DNA of 39,807 nt from Microbulbifer okhotskensis (GCF_023895975.1 NZ_JALBWM010000035.1:1-39807), one strand, 5' to 3'. Positions 1-9,513 are shown, counted from the first letter of the stretch. Program-made: numbers and translations. Notes: generated from the sequence alone by a model not told the origin.

Positions 1-368
1 AGCTGACCGTTCTTTTCCAGGGGATTAACTGATGCACTTCAAAGTTGAATGCAGGAAAGATATAAACAGAAGCTTATAATTTAACCAAGCTATAAATGCG
101 ACTAGATCAGCACCGGGCATTGTCGCTATCCCAACAAAGTCAAACCCTGATAAGTGCAACATCTACTCTTTTCTATAAATAACCCTTTTGGGATTTAAGA
201 ACTCAATTCAATATTCATTGCATCTGACTACGACAGTGAAAATTCTCATAACTACGATGAAACTATCGTTATTTGCCCCCCCCAAATAGAGGGGGCAACG
301 GTTACCAGAACTCTAACACCTTAACTTCCAGCAGCATTATCCTGTGTGCTTACTATTCGCAGCTACCA
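1..368. other. Gene-free left edge
   Basis: No convincing gene is seen on either strand. The only longer open frame here runs antisense into the DUF3667 gene and reads like shadow sequence. A C8 run at 276-283 faces a G5 run at 291-295, which could form a short GC hairpin, but no T-run follows on either strand, so I do not call it a terminator. The stretch is AT-rich compared with the coding regions to the right. Confidence 0.6.
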
Positions 369-1523
369 CTACAATTCAGCCAGACTCCAGAAGACCGTCA
401 AAGCAGCTCCAACAGTCAGCAAACTCAAATAGGCCAGCCCAAGAAAAGAGTATTTACACAGGGTTCGGAACCAGCCCTGCTGATATACACGCTTTTGCAT
501 CCAGAATAGGTATATAGGTACCCAGAGAACTAACAACACCAAAAGGCCGTCAAAAATTGAAGAAACAGCAGCATAACCACCCAGCTGTTCGCTCACACTG
601 TAAAAGAGATTAGCTATCAGAATACTTAAACAAATAAAGGCATGGCTGTGCAGCGCTACGATTAAGTGTTCCATATAAAGCCGGTGCTTGAAGATATAGA
701 GCACCCAGAGCATCATGGCAAATATCGGCAGCATTATTATCAGAGTTGAAGGAAGCGCGCCCAAAAATGCTTTCTTAAATCGATTGGGGTCCTCCATCAC
801 TCTCTCTACATTTTTATGAGCGTTATCTACTTTCTTGTTAAGCCAGTCCTCCACAGAGTGTGGAAGCCATTTAAATTGTAAAAACTCCTCGTCTAATTCT
901 GTAATGGTATCATTCAATCCGGAGGTTATTTCCTCTTTAGTGATGTTATCCGAGTCATTGGGTTCTCCGTTGATCCCTCTCAAGTTATCATTGAGCGCGT
1001 TTAAGTCCTTTTTAAAATCAACCTGTTCGTTAACAAGATCATGTTCAATTTCTTCCAGAGTGGCAGCCAGGACACTATTACCAGTATGCTCCTCTTTGAC
1101 CTTTCGGATCTTTTCGACGGCATCGTCATAGCCTTTTCCAGCCGATTCAACATCCACTGCTACGGCTTCATTGTTACCAAAGTTAATAGCCCAATCACTA
1201 TTTAACTGGGTGACAAAAAAACTGGTAATACACAAAAAGATAAACAAACGTACAGGACTTACATAACGTACCCGACGACCAGAAAAATACTCAGCGGTTA
1301 AAAATCCAGGCCGAAGGAATAGTGAAGGCACCGTCTTCCATGTGCGAGAATCAAAGGCCAGCAGAGTGTCAAAGAAGTCTCCAATCACTGAAGAGAAATG
1401 ACGTACCATTCCTTTGACTGGTTGGCCACAGGCGTAGCAATGCGGACCCAAAATCTCGCTATGACAGTTGGCGCAATGGCTTATTTTCTGATCTGAATGA
1501 TCTGCTGATGCCGCAGTGCTCAT
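369..1523 (-). CDS. DUF3667 membrane protein with N-terminal zinc ribbon
   Basis: This 384-residue protein begins with a zinc-ribbon-like cluster (Cys17, Cys20, Cys29, Cys32, in CxxC pairs). The motif GxxVRHFSSVIGDFFD and the RVRYVSPVRLFIF segment follow, which is how I recognise DUF3667. A first membrane segment lies near residues 90-107. A long hydrophilic, partly acidic stretch (about 110-250) follows, probably extracytoplasmic or helical, and then about three more membrane segments up to the C terminus. The family is widespread in Proteobacteria and Bacteroidetes and has no established function. The gene is followed by about 370 bp without a gene and is separated from pepB upstream by 240 bp, so it is probably monocistronic. 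The family call is firm; the function is unknown. Confidence 0.85.
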   Translation of the reverse strand: MSTAASADHSDQKISHCANCHSEILGPHCYACGQPVKGMVRHFSSVIGDFFDTLLAFDSRTWKTVPSLFLRPGFLTAEYFSGRRVRYVSPVRLFIFLCITSFFVTQLNSDWAINFGNNEAVAVDVESAGKGYDDAVEKIRKVKEEHTGNSVLAATLEEIEHDLVNEQVDFKKDLNALNDNLRGINGEPNDSDNITKEEITSGLNDTITELDEEFLQFKWLPHSVEDWLNKKVDNAHKNVERVMEDPNRFKKAFLGALPSTLIIMLPIFAMMLWVLYIFKHRLYMEHLIVALHSHAFICLSILIANLFYSVSEQLGGYAAVSSIFDGLLVLLVLWVPIYLFWMQKRVYQQGWFRTLCKYSFLGLAYLSLLTVGAALTVFWSLAEL

Positions 1524-1763
1524 TACCTCTTACCCTTCGACAATGAAAATTTTATTTTCTGATTTACCCGAGAAAGACTCTCTAGCTCAAGTATCAGATA
1601 ACGAGCGAGAATAGAAATACCTCAAATAGCAGAACCCTACTAATACCCCGGTTTCCAAATTGAATGCAAATTTATTGGTGACCTGCAAGTATTGGGAAGA
1701 GATAAAAAAACACACCTATCACTAGGCACGTTTCATAAGGTATTTGGCGGTCATTGCCGAGAA

Positions 1764-3053
1764 TTAGTTATCCAGAAGGAAACGCGCAATAGTGCGCACA
1801 CCGTGACCCTTAGCTCCGGGGGCCCACTGGTCATTGCCACTGGGCTGATAGGAACCGGATAAATCCATATGCACCCAGTTACGACCTTTATCCCGCACAA
1901 AGCGTGCAAGGAAAGAAGCGGCCGTGGAAGCTCCCGGGCTACCTTCAATACCCACATTGGCGATATCGGCAAAATTGGACGGAGTCTGCTCCAAGTGGAA
2001 ATGTTCCAGAGGCAGTCTCCAGGCCTTTTCATTTTCCTCACCAGCTGCGGACAACACTCTCTGTGCGGTGTCATCTTCAAAGCTGAATACAGAGTTGAAG
2101 TCACGGCCCACCGCCATCTTTGCCGCTCCGGTCAAGGTAGCGGCATCCAATATCCAACGTGGCTTCTCTTCCGAGGCAGCGATCAAGCCATCCGCCAGTA
2201 CCAAGCGTCCCTCGGCATCGGTATTCAGTATTTCCACTGTGACACCGTTTTTGTACTCGATAATATCGCCTAGCTTAAATGCGTGCCCCGAAATTAGGTT
2301 TTCCGCACAACAGAGATAAAGCTTAATTCGTTTGTTTAAACCCCTGGCAATTGCTAAGGCCAGGCCCCCGGTAACCATCGCAGCACCACCCATATCCGAC
2401 TTCATCGTCGCCATATTATTGGAAGGCTTAATGCTGTAGCCACCGGAATCAAAGGTGATTCCCTTACCCACCAGGCACATATCAACCGTCGCCTGTTCAT
2501 CGCCACCGGGGTTAAAATCCAGCTGCAGCATCACTGGCTCACGCACGCTGCCACGCCCGACATTGTGGATACCTACAAAACCCTCACGCAACAGATCATC
2601 ACCCGCTACTATGCGGTAGCTCACTGCAGTCGGCGCAAGCTTCTGTAACATTTCTGCAGCGCTCTCCGCCAACACACGTGGAGAGACTTCTTCTGGAGTG
2701 CCATTGGTAATTTCGCGTACCCAGCGGCCGGCATTCTCGCGCGCAGATAACTCTTTTAACTCGGCCGTATCCTCTGTTGCCCAGTCAATTTTATTAGACT
2801 TGCGAGGATTGAAATACCCTGCCCAAAAAGCCCAGCGACTCTCCAGGTCCCAATGTTCACCACTGAGGACAACTTCAGTAATTCCCATGCCATCGAGCTT
2901 ACGCGCGCCTCTTTGCGCCGCCACCAGAGCCGCGCCTTTTGCCGCACTGATATGAATATTTGCAATGCTACCGTCAAAACTCAGTAGTGCCGACTCTCCC
3001 CAGGGCTGCTGGGCGGGGCCCTCAACCAAATGAACCTGCATAGCTTTTGTCAT
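1764..3053 (-). CDS. pepB: Peptidase B, M17 leucyl aminopeptidase family
   Basis: This is a cytosolic metallo-aminopeptidase that removes N-terminal residues from peptides. The 429-residue length and the order of motifs match Escherichia coli PepB (about 427 residues) more closely than the longer PepA. The C-terminal catalytic half carries the two-metal ligands of family M17: Lys197 and Asp202 in VGKGITFDSGG, Asp220 in MKSDMGG, and Asp279 and Glu281 with the catalytic Arg283 in NTDAEGRLVLADG. The short N-terminal domain starts with MTKAMQ, much like the enterobacterial protein, which supports the ATG at 3053; an AAGG lies about 10 bases before it. The neighbour upstream is divergent, so the gene is likely transcribed alone. 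No substitutions of key residues are seen. Confidence 0.93.
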   Translation of the reverse strand: MTKAMQVHLVEGPAQQPWGESALLSFDGSIANIHISAAKGAALVAAQRGARKLDGMGITEVVLSGEHWDLESRWAFWAGYFNPRKSNKIDWATEDTAELKELSARENAGRWVREITNGTPEEVSPRVLAESAAEMLQKLAPTAVSYRIVAGDDLLREGFVGIHNVGRGSVREPVMLQLDFNPGGDEQATVDMCLVGKGITFDSGGYSIKPSNNMATMKSDMGGAAMVTGGLALAIARGLNKRIKLYLCCAENLISGHAFKLGDIIEYKNGVTVEILNTDAEGRLVLADGLIAASEEKPRWILDAATLTGAAKMAVGRDFNSVFSFEDDTAQRVLSAAGEENEKAWRLPLEHFHLEQTPSNFADIANVGIEGSPGASTAASFLARFVRDKGRNWVHMDLSGSYQPSGNDQWAPGAKGHGVRTIARFLLDN

Positions 3054-3220
3054 ACAACACCTTTATTGAAACTTGTGTACCAATTTTATCGGCAAATCTC
3101 CCGCATTCTAACAGCACATCAAAAATACTTGACGATTGCACCGCCACCTAGTCGACAGATAAACTGTGAACCAGGACAGAAATATACCTTCGAGTAATGA
3201 AATTCAGTAGAGAAGAATAA

Positions 3221-4639
3221 ATGGCTGATTCCTGCCACTACCACACCAGTACCGATGCATCCTGGCAGTGCCAACCTTGTCGCCGCCACTACTGTAGCGA
3301 ATGTATTCCTGGCGCCAGGGCCAACTACCACGGACAGGGCCCCGACTGCCCTCTTTGTCGGGTACATCTTGAATATATTGGCACCAGTAACAGCGCTAAG
3401 CCCTTTTGGCAAATGGGGCTGTTTTATTTTATTTATGCTTTAAAACCTGGTCCGTTAACTGTAATGGCTCTGGCAGCTGTCGGCAGTTTGGCGGTCACCT
3501 CGCTGGGCCTTCTCAGTATTGTGGCCCTGGTAGCCATTGTTGCTGTGGTATCCCGTTACAACCTGTTAGTTATCGAAAAATTGGCTGGGGGCCAACTGGA
3601 AGCTCCTGCACTCACCGATGCGCTGGATGGCAATGGCGCAGTACTTTTACTAAAAATTATTGGGATGACGTTATTCGCTGGATTTATCGGCTACAAGCTG
3701 GTGCAAATTACCGGAAGCGAAAATGTGCTGCAGTTATATGCCATTACTCTTTCTCTTTTGGCGCCTGCAGCAATGATCGTTCTGGCGGTAGAACACAGCC
3801 TGAGATCCGCGATAAATCCCATCAAGTTATTGCATTTTACCCTGATCATTGGCTGGCCCTATTGGTTACTATGGCTCACCACCAGTGTTATCTCAGCCGC
3901 TCCAAACTATCTGATAGTAATTGTTGCGGACAAACTCCCCGGCTGGTTGGTACCGCCTTTTATTGCAGCCAGTACCAGTTATTTTTATATCGTCACCAGC
4001 GCTATCATGGGGTATATCTGCCTGTCCCGACAGCAAAAGCTGGGGATCGTGGCGGAGCTTGACGATGATGAGAACTACCTGGAAGAAAATGAGTTTCTGA
4101 GAGCTCGCGCCCAGGCAGAAGCCCAGATATATATGCGCGAGGGGGACTTCAAAGCCGCACGTCAGGCACTCGTGGAGGGTTTGCGCCGTTTTCCCAATGA
4201 CGAAGTCCTTAACGAGCGTTACTACCGCCTGCTGCTGGCAACCCAAGATCAAAAAGCCCTGCAGGAATTGGGCCCGCATATTTTGGAAAAATTTGTGCAG
4301 ATCAATCGGCCTCACAAGGCTGCGGAACTCTACTTAGCCACAGAGCCCGCGCCTCCGCTGCGAAAACCCGAGGTACGCCACGCTCTGGCCCAAGTGTTAT
4401 ACCAGCAGCATAAATACCCGCTGGCCGCCCAGCTGTTAAACAACCTGCACAAAGAACCTTACCCACAGCTGGATGCCGCCTATTTGCTATTAGCACAGGT
4501 GTATATGGATGGACTCAATCGGGAAGACCTAGCCGTGAAGCTACTGCAGTTTGTCAGACAAAAATTCCCAGACAGTACTCTGCGCCCCCAAATAGATACC
4601 TTATGGAAGGTGCTTAACGACACAGTTCGGGCACATTGA
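3221..4639 (+). CDS. B-box-like zinc-finger, multi-pass membrane, TPR protein
   Basis: A 472-residue protein of three parts. Residues 1-50 hold a compact Cys/His cluster (Cys5, His8, Cys17, Cys20, Cys25, Cys28, His37, Cys43, Cys46), spaced like a B-box-type zinc finger. Residues 75-270 contain about five to six hydrophobic helices. From about 285 an acidic linker leads into a soluble, alanine- and leucine-rich helical tail with TPR-like repeats (AEAQIYMREGDFKAARQAL is a typical first helix pair). The start at 3221 is preceded by AGAGAAG. I do not recognise a characterised homologue. The arrangement suggests a membrane-anchored scaffold that binds partners through both cytoplasmic ends, but that is inference. 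It is divergent from pepB and converges on the DCC-protein gene. Confidence 0.75.
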   Translation: MADSCHYHTSTDASWQCQPCRRHYCSECIPGARANYHGQGPDCPLCRVHLEYIGTSNSAKPFWQMGLFYFIYALKPGPLTVMALAAVGSLAVTSLGLLSIVALVAIVAVVSRYNLLVIEKLAGGQLEAPALTDALDGNGAVLLLKIIGMTLFAGFIGYKLVQITGSENVLQLYAITLSLLAPAAMIVLAVEHSLRSAINPIKLLHFTLIIGWPYWLLWLTTSVISAAPNYLIVIVADKLPGWLVPPFIAASTSYFYIVTSAIMGYICLSRQQKLGIVAELDDDENYLEENEFLRARAQAEAQIYMREGDFKAARQALVEGLRRFPNDEVLNERYYRLLLATQDQKALQELGPHILEKFVQINRPHKAAELYLATEPAPPLRKPEVRHALAQVLYQQHKYPLAAQLLNNLHKEPYPQLDAAYLLLAQVYMDGLNREDLAVKLLQFVRQKFPDSTLRPQIDTLWKVLNDTVRAH

Positions 4640-4702
4640 GGCGCAAGGGATAATCGTCTACCGTGGCGGTTATCCCCATCAATTGACCTCAGACTTCGCC
4701 CG

Positions 4703-5068
4703 CTACCAGTGCTTTAAAGCCTTATTCCACAGATACAATCCTTTGGCAAATACGTTGTAAAGCCTATTCAGACACCACCTCATGCCCGGCAGCTTTGATA
4801 CTTTTGCCTTCCATTGTTCTCTGGGCGAATTTTCCCAAATCGCTATAAAAGCTTCGTAACCTACGCGTACAGTTCCATCGGTATCCACAACGTGAAGTCG
4901 CTCCCGTACAAATTCCAGTTCGGCATTTAACTGTCGCGCCTTTTCCTCATCCAGATGAATATCCTCCCATTCTATTTGGCAGGCAGTGGATTTCTTTTTC
5001 TGTGCGGTAATACCCGCATTGCAAACCGGGCAGGCAGAGTTGTAGAGCACGCGAATTTTGGGCGGCAT
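4703..5068 (-). CDS. DCC-family thiol-disulfide oxidoreductase-like protein (DUF393)
   Basis: The 121-residue protein opens with LYNSACPVCNAGI, the defining motif of the DCC/DUF393 family: a thioredoxin-like CxxC (Cys13, Cys16) right after the first strand. The closing part has the LPGMRWCLNRLYNVFA pattern common to the family. Such proteins are thought to be small thiol-disulfide oxidoreductases; substrates are unknown. No signal peptide is seen, so it should be cytoplasmic. It is the last gene of a minus-strand run after the rhomboid and cupin genes (36 bp behind the cupin), which suggests one transcript. Family assignment is strong; the role is open. Confidence 0.87.
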   Translation of the reverse strand: MPPKIRVLYNSACPVCNAGITAQKKKSTACQIEWEDIHLDEEKARQLNAELEFVRERLHVVDTDGTVRVGYEAFIAIWENSPREQWKAKVSKLPGMRWCLNRLYNVFAKGLYLWNKALKHW

Positions 5069-5104
5069 AGCAGGCGGTATGTCCTTTCGTTGAGGTGTGA
5101 AACG

Positions 5105-5572
5105 TTACTTCGGGTGTTCGATATCCGCTCGGTTGACCAGTTCCCAGGGAAGGCCTGCGTTGCGATAAATTCGCTGGTTTTTATCCGGGTAGTCGGCAAC
5201 ATCGTGGGGCAGCCGTTGACCGACAACAATACAGTGGAGGGTTTGCTCCCCCACATTGCGCATCACATGGGGCGGTCCACCGGCCGGATAGCCGATAAAA
5301 TCGCCATTGGAAACCGAGTGAATATCGTCGCCAATACGCACCTCGGCAAGCCCCTCCAGAATATAGACACACTCATCTTCAAAGTGATGGCAGTGAAATT
5401 CTGTCGACTCGCGACCCGGCTCAATCTCAATTAGATGAAATCCCAAGCCGGAGATACCGGTAAGATCCCCGAGGGACTTATTGCGACGGATCGCATTGGG
5501 GTTGAGGAAGTGCACCTTGTGCTCCCCCTCCATATCCAGGATTTCGGCTTTGGTTAAAATATACTGGCTCAC
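5105..5572 (-). CDS. Cupin-domain protein
   Basis: A 155-residue single-cupin protein. Motif 1 is seen from Gly53 (HCH at 60-62, then Glu67, then Gly74) and motif 2 as GDFIGYPAGGPPHVMRN with His102, giving a full 3-His/1-Glu metal site. The N- and C-terminal extensions (MSQYILTKAEIL and the proline/asparagine-rich tail) are typical of cupins annotated only by domain. It could be a small isomerase, dioxygenase or metal/ligand sensor; the sequence does not decide. It is 27 bp downstream of the rhomboid gene and 36 bp upstream of the DCC gene, consistent with a three-gene operon. Confidence 0.87.
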   Translation of the reverse strand: MSQYILTKAEILDMEGEHKVHFLNPNAIRRNKSLGDLTGISGLGFHLIEIEPGRESTEFHCHHFEDECVYILEGLAEVRIGDDIHSVSNGDFIGYPAGGPPHVMRNVGEQTLHCIVVGQRLPHDVADYPDKNQRIYRNAGLPWELVNRADIEHPK

Positions 5573-5599
5573 GCTCTCTCCCTTTCCCGATAATTTTTA

Positions 5600-7009
5600 T
5601 TAGGCTTGCCCGAAAGCCGCCATCTCCTCAGCCAACTCTTTCATTTCCCGGGCGCGGCCCTCCTCTCCCAAGCGGCGATAGTAATTAACCAGGGCCATAC
5701 TCAATTTGGGTATCAAGGGATGGTTCACGCGCTGCTGCCTCAGGCGGCGCAAAAGCTCCTCCAACCAGGGCCAATCCTTTTCCTCGGCTGCGCGCCTGGC
5801 CATCAGTAAATTGGCCTTTGCCGTCAGCGCTCTAGGTTTCTCGGTCGCCGCCAAATAGCGGCGATAAGCTATCGTGAGGGTATAACCACTGAGTGCCGGG
5901 TTCGCGGCCTGGGCGAACAGGGCGAGATTGGCCCGGTGGTAGCCCTCGCTTTCCGGTGCCGCCGCTGTCAGTTCGATATAGCGTTCGATCAATGCCAGTG
6001 CCTGCGGGTACTGCCGTACTGCAGAGGCTGCGGCTTCGGTGGCCTCCAGGATTTTCCCCTCTTCGACAAAGCGATCAACCCGTGTCATCGCCATTTTTTG
6101 CGGAGATGGGGCCTCTTCTGTATGTGGCATTGGCTGCACCGCCGGCCGCCAATAGAGCGCCAATAAAGTCAGGGCGAAGCCCGCGAGTAACCCGCCGGTA
6201 TGAGCCCAGTAGGCAATACTGGTATCACCGTATAAGTATCCGAAGATCTCCTTACCCAGCCACAGTGGTAGTACCAGTAACGCCGGTGCCGTGAATTCCC
6301 CAAACATAAATCCGATGGTGTAGAAGAAGCGCAGGCGTCGCACCCCGTAGATCGCCACAAACATACCCATGATCGCCGATACGGCACCTGAGGCACCGAC
6401 CATCGGCACCTGACTGCCGGACTCCACCAGTATATGCAGCCCGGCAGCGGCCAAGCCTCCCACCAGATAAAGCCCGGTAAACCAAAGTCCGCCCAGCGCC
6501 AACTCAACTGAAAGACCAAACAACAACAAGAACACCATATTTCCGATCAAGTGGTCCCAGCTACCATGTAAAAACATGTGGCCAAACGCTCCAGTAATAC
6601 TCGGAGCTGCTGGAGTCAGTCCCAGTGCGATACTGCTGACCCGATCCCTCAGCTGGGCAAACTCCCGCCTCTGCCGCAGCCACTCAGTTTCACCTTCCGC
6701 ATCGAGCTTGGACAACAACCAGTGGTGGAATTCGGGATTTCCCAGTGACTCGCGATAAAAGAACTCCTCTCCTTCCACATCCATCTGTGCACGCCATTCC
6801 GGATGTACTTCATTGACGTACATCAGAAAGCGCTGCTCTTCAAAATCCGGCAAATCACTCTCGAAATAATAATCTTCCGCTGCTTGCCAACGGGCTTCAT
6901 CGCCGCCCTGATAAAAAATAAACATCAGCACATTGATGGCGATCAACACAAAACACATCAATGGTGGCCTGCGCCAGTCGGGCTTGTTCTGAATGGGGAT
7001 GATTAGCAC
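5600..7009 (-). CDS. Rhomboid-family intramembrane serine protease with TPR-like tail
   Basis: A 469-residue membrane protease. The catalytic dyad is visible: Ser208 in GASGAVSAIMG and His270 in YWAHTGGLLAGF. The upstream helix carries the family pattern HGSWDHLIGNMVFL, with Asn157 in the oxyanion position. A first helix (about 17-33) is separated from the core by an acidic, tryptophan-rich stretch of roughly 100 residues, longer than in GlpG-type enzymes. After the core, residues 300-469 form a soluble helical region (RVDRFVEEGKILEA and later LLMARRAAEEKDW) that looks like TPR or SEL1-type repeats. Substrates cannot be predicted. It heads the rhomboid-cupin-DCC run; its own upstream neighbour is 150 bp away. 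Confidence 0.92.
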   Translation of the reverse strand: MLIIPIQNKPDWRRPPLMCFVLIAINVLMFIFYQGGDEARWQAAEDYYFESDLPDFEEQRFLMYVNEVHPEWRAQMDVEGEEFFYRESLGNPEFHHWLLSKLDAEGETEWLRQRREFAQLRDRVSSIALGLTPAAPSITGAFGHMFLHGSWDHLIGNMVFLLLFGLSVELALGGLWFTGLYLVGGLAAAGLHILVESGSQVPMVGASGAVSAIMGMFVAIYGVRRLRFFYTIGFMFGEFTAPALLVLPLWLGKEIFGYLYGDTSIAYWAHTGGLLAGFALTLLALYWRPAVQPMPHTEEAPSPQKMAMTRVDRFVEEGKILEATEAAASAVRQYPQALALIERYIELTAAAPESEGYHRANLALFAQAANPALSGYTLTIAYRRYLAATEKPRALTAKANLLMARRAAEEKDWPWLEELLRRLRQQRVNHPLIPKLSMALVNYYRRLGEEGRAREMKELAEEMAAFGQA

Positions 7010-7159
7010 GGGCGTTTCCTTATTGTGATTTGGTCAGCGCCCTGGGAGACAACGCAGCAACACCAGTGGATAGAGTTTCGCCAACAAAACAGCCGACAAG
7101 TTGAAAAGTACTACGCATGTTGAATAAAACTCAAGCGCGATATTAAGGTGGCAGCACCG

Positions 7160-9331
7160 CTATTTTCGTGTGGGTCTGGCGATCATCGCCGGAACATCCC
7201 AACTGCGCAGGTGCAGGTCCCGCTGCGGGAATGGGACTTCGATACCTTTCTCGCGAAACTCGCGCAGCAACTCAAGGTTATACAGCGCGTAAGAGTCACC
7301 CAGCGAGGTGACCATATTACTGTTTACCCACACCACCAATTTGAAGTCGAGGGCATTTTCTCCAAACCCCATCAACCAAACCTCTGTTTTTCGCTTCCAG
7401 TCTGTGTGAGTGATATTCACCCGAGCGGCAGCCTCCAGGGCGGCTTCCCGTACCAAATCCGGGTCTGACGCATAGGAGACACCGAAAGACACATGAATCC
7501 GGCGCACAGGGTCATCTAGCGTGTGGTTAATCACCCTTCCCGCCACAAACTCCGTATTTGGCACCAGGATATCCACATTGTCCCGGGTGGTAATACGGGT
7601 AGAGCGGACATTGATATCACGGATTCGCCCAAAAACTCCCGACTCCAGTTCCACCAGATCGCCCACTTTCAGCGGCCGCTCAAACAACAGTATCAAACCG
7701 GAAATAAAGTTGGAGAAGATCGCCTGCAAGCCAAAACCTATACCCACCGACAGGGCCCCTGCCACCAGTGCCAGCTTTGAGGTGTCTAGGCCCAGCATAC
7801 TGAAAACAACGATCAGTGCGACGGCAATAAACGAGTAGTGCAGTACCCGCCCCAGGTTATACATGGAAGATTCACTGGCGTGCTGCCTGCGCACCAAGCG
7901 ACGCAGGAAGGCCAGGGTCAGCCCCGACAGCAATCTGGCACCCACCAGCACCACAATGATCTTGGCAATCAGTCGCGGTGTTATCGGGTTCTGGGCAATA
8001 GTAAACAGCTGATAGTCCGCCAGTTTGCGCCAGCGATTGTAAGCCTGTCGGGCGCTGAGTGAGATCCTTTCACGGACCGTCGCCCACCATCCCTGGCGCT
8101 CCCGGTACACCTCGAGCTGCGCTTTTTCATAGCGCTGGATATCCTGCTCCAGGTCATTGGCTCGGGCGAGACCGCTGCCAATTCGTTCGAAGTAAGCCCA
8201 CCAGCGGCTCAGATCCTCATCTTCTTCATCTTCGCGCCAGGCAACAACCTGACGCTGGCGCACAGTTAATTCCCGTGACGTACCCTCAATCACCGTGTTG
8301 GCATTTTCCAATAGATCGCGGCTGATAATCAGCGGGCGCTCTTCTGCTTCTTCGTTCAATACATCATTGATCGATTGCAGTAATTCACTTTTCCGCTTAT
8401 CCAGCTGTTCTTCCAGAAGATCAACCTCAAGTTGCATCAGGGTGAGGTCTTTTTGCATATTGATGATGGGATCGGTGGAGGGCTCGGTGGTACTTTGTAT
8501 ACTGGTACGTGTCGCCGAAATTCGCTCAATCTTCTTATTTCTGGCGACTATCTCCTTTTCAATTTTCTGAGCGTCTACACTGGAGGACACCAACGTATCC
8601 AGCATCAGGCGCAATTTAATTTCGGCTTCCTCAATTTTATCCCGCCAGGTTCCCAGGAAACTGTTGACGGTGCTGAGCTGCTCAATAATATTCAAATGAT
8701 TGATCTGTGCCAGCAGGAGTGCCTGGGCAGCTTCATCCTCCTCCCTACCGCTGGAATCTCGCAACACAATCACTTGTTTACGCAATAGCGACAACGACTG
8801 GGACTGGGTTGATTTGAGCTGGCGCGCCTCCAGCTCAACGCCCTTTAAGCGCCGCCGCCCACGGCTGATGGCAGCGTCAGCCTTGGCCCACTCTAATACA
8901 GTGGGGTTTTGCGGGAACTCTACATCTGGCATCAGGGATACTTTCAGATATTCCTCACGCTTGTTCCAGGTAATTTCAATACCATCCAAGCTCTGAGTAA
9001 TCTTCTTGGCACCTTCCTGTAATGCCTCATCTTCGGGCAACTCTTTTTCCCAGGTCTGCCAACTCTTTTGAACTGCCGCCAACCATTCCCGCCGCTGCCC
9101 CGGCGTGGCTTTGGTCCAACCGGTCCACCAGTCAGCGGAAAGATCGGCAAAATCCGGCACCACCGGCTGAAATTCTTTTGGCTTGGTACCCGGCAATTGA
9201 GCTGAGGCTGACACAGACAGGCAGGCTGCCGCAGATATCAGCAGGACTAAAAGGAGTAAACGAAGAAGATAAGGTTCTCTGCGGGCAATGCGAAGGGGGA
9301 TTAAAAAGCTGACACCCACCATAAAGAACAT
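7160..9331 (-). CDS. MscS-family mechanosensitive channel, large form with periplasmic coiled coil
   Basis: The 723-residue protein has an N-terminal signal-like segment ending near ASA-QLPG. A long periplasmic region of about 400 residues, rich in Glu, Gln, Leu and Arg with coiled-coil character, follows. Then come several membrane helices and a C-terminal MscS module. The pore-helix region ALSVGIGFGLQAIFSNFISG and the beta domain start RPLKVGDLVELESGVFGRI are textbook MscS. The domain order resembles the larger MscS relatives (MscK or YbiO type), but I cannot choose between them. Such channels release solutes on hypo-osmotic shock. The start is uncertain: ATG at 9331 or three codons later, neither with a strong ribosome site. 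Probably monocistronic. Confidence 0.9.
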   Translation of the reverse strand: MFFMVGVSFLIPLRIARREPYLLRLLLLVLLISAAACLSVSASAQLPGTKPKEFQPVVPDFADLSADWWTGWTKATPGQRREWLAAVQKSWQTWEKELPEDEALQEGAKKITQSLDGIEITWNKREEYLKVSLMPDVEFPQNPTVLEWAKADAAISRGRRRLKGVELEARQLKSTQSQSLSLLRKQVIVLRDSSGREEDEAAQALLLAQINHLNIIEQLSTVNSFLGTWRDKIEEAEIKLRLMLDTLVSSSVDAQKIEKEIVARNKKIERISATRTSIQSTTEPSTDPIINMQKDLTLMQLEVDLLEEQLDKRKSELLQSINDVLNEEAEERPLIISRDLLENANTVIEGTSRELTVRQRQVVAWREDEEDEDLSRWWAYFERIGSGLARANDLEQDIQRYEKAQLEVYRERQGWWATVRERISLSARQAYNRWRKLADYQLFTIAQNPITPRLIAKIIVVLVGARLLSGLTLAFLRRLVRRQHASESSMYNLGRVLHYSFIAVALIVVFSMLGLDTSKLALVAGALSVGIGFGLQAIFSNFISGLILLFERPLKVGDLVELESGVFGRIRDINVRSTRITTRDNVDILVPNTEFVAGRVINHTLDDPVRRIHVSFGVSYASDPDLVREAALEAAARVNITHTDWKRKTEVWLMGFGENALDFKLVVWVNSNMVTSLGDSYALYNLELLREFREKGIEVPFPQRDLHLRSWDVPAMIARPTRK

Positions 9332-9428
9332 CTATCCGTGAAGAAAAATCCGGCAAAAATGCCGAAGGCGCCTACCGGGCCATATTGTTCAGTGTAGCCG
9401 AGGCCATTGAGCACCCCAGGGCATTTAT

Positions 9429-9482
9429 CGGCTGTCGGCTGTCGGCTGTCGGCTGTCGGCTGTCGGCTGTCGGCTGTCGGCT
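9429..9482. repeat. Heptanucleotide tandem repeat, CGGCTGT x 7.7
   Basis: Seven perfect copies of CGGCTGT run from 9429 to 9477, followed by five bases of an eighth. There are no spacers and no mismatches. It lies 31 bp past the stop codon of the small secreted-protein gene and before the mechanosensitive channel gene, so it is non-coding. The 7-bp unit without spacers excludes a CRISPR array. Such microsatellites are prone to copy-number change and could serve as a strain marker. Confidence 0.97.
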
Positions 9483-9513
9483 AGCAATACTATGTGCCGG
9501 CACCAACCCTAGC

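Noticed and set aside
275..296. C8/G5 hairpin as a terminator for the DUF3667 gene
   Set aside because: No T-run follows on either strand and it lies about 75 bp past the stop; the stem is essentially homopolymer.
9429..9482. Tandem repeats as a CRISPR array
   Set aside because: The unit is 7 bp, copies touch each other, there are no spacers and no cas genes.
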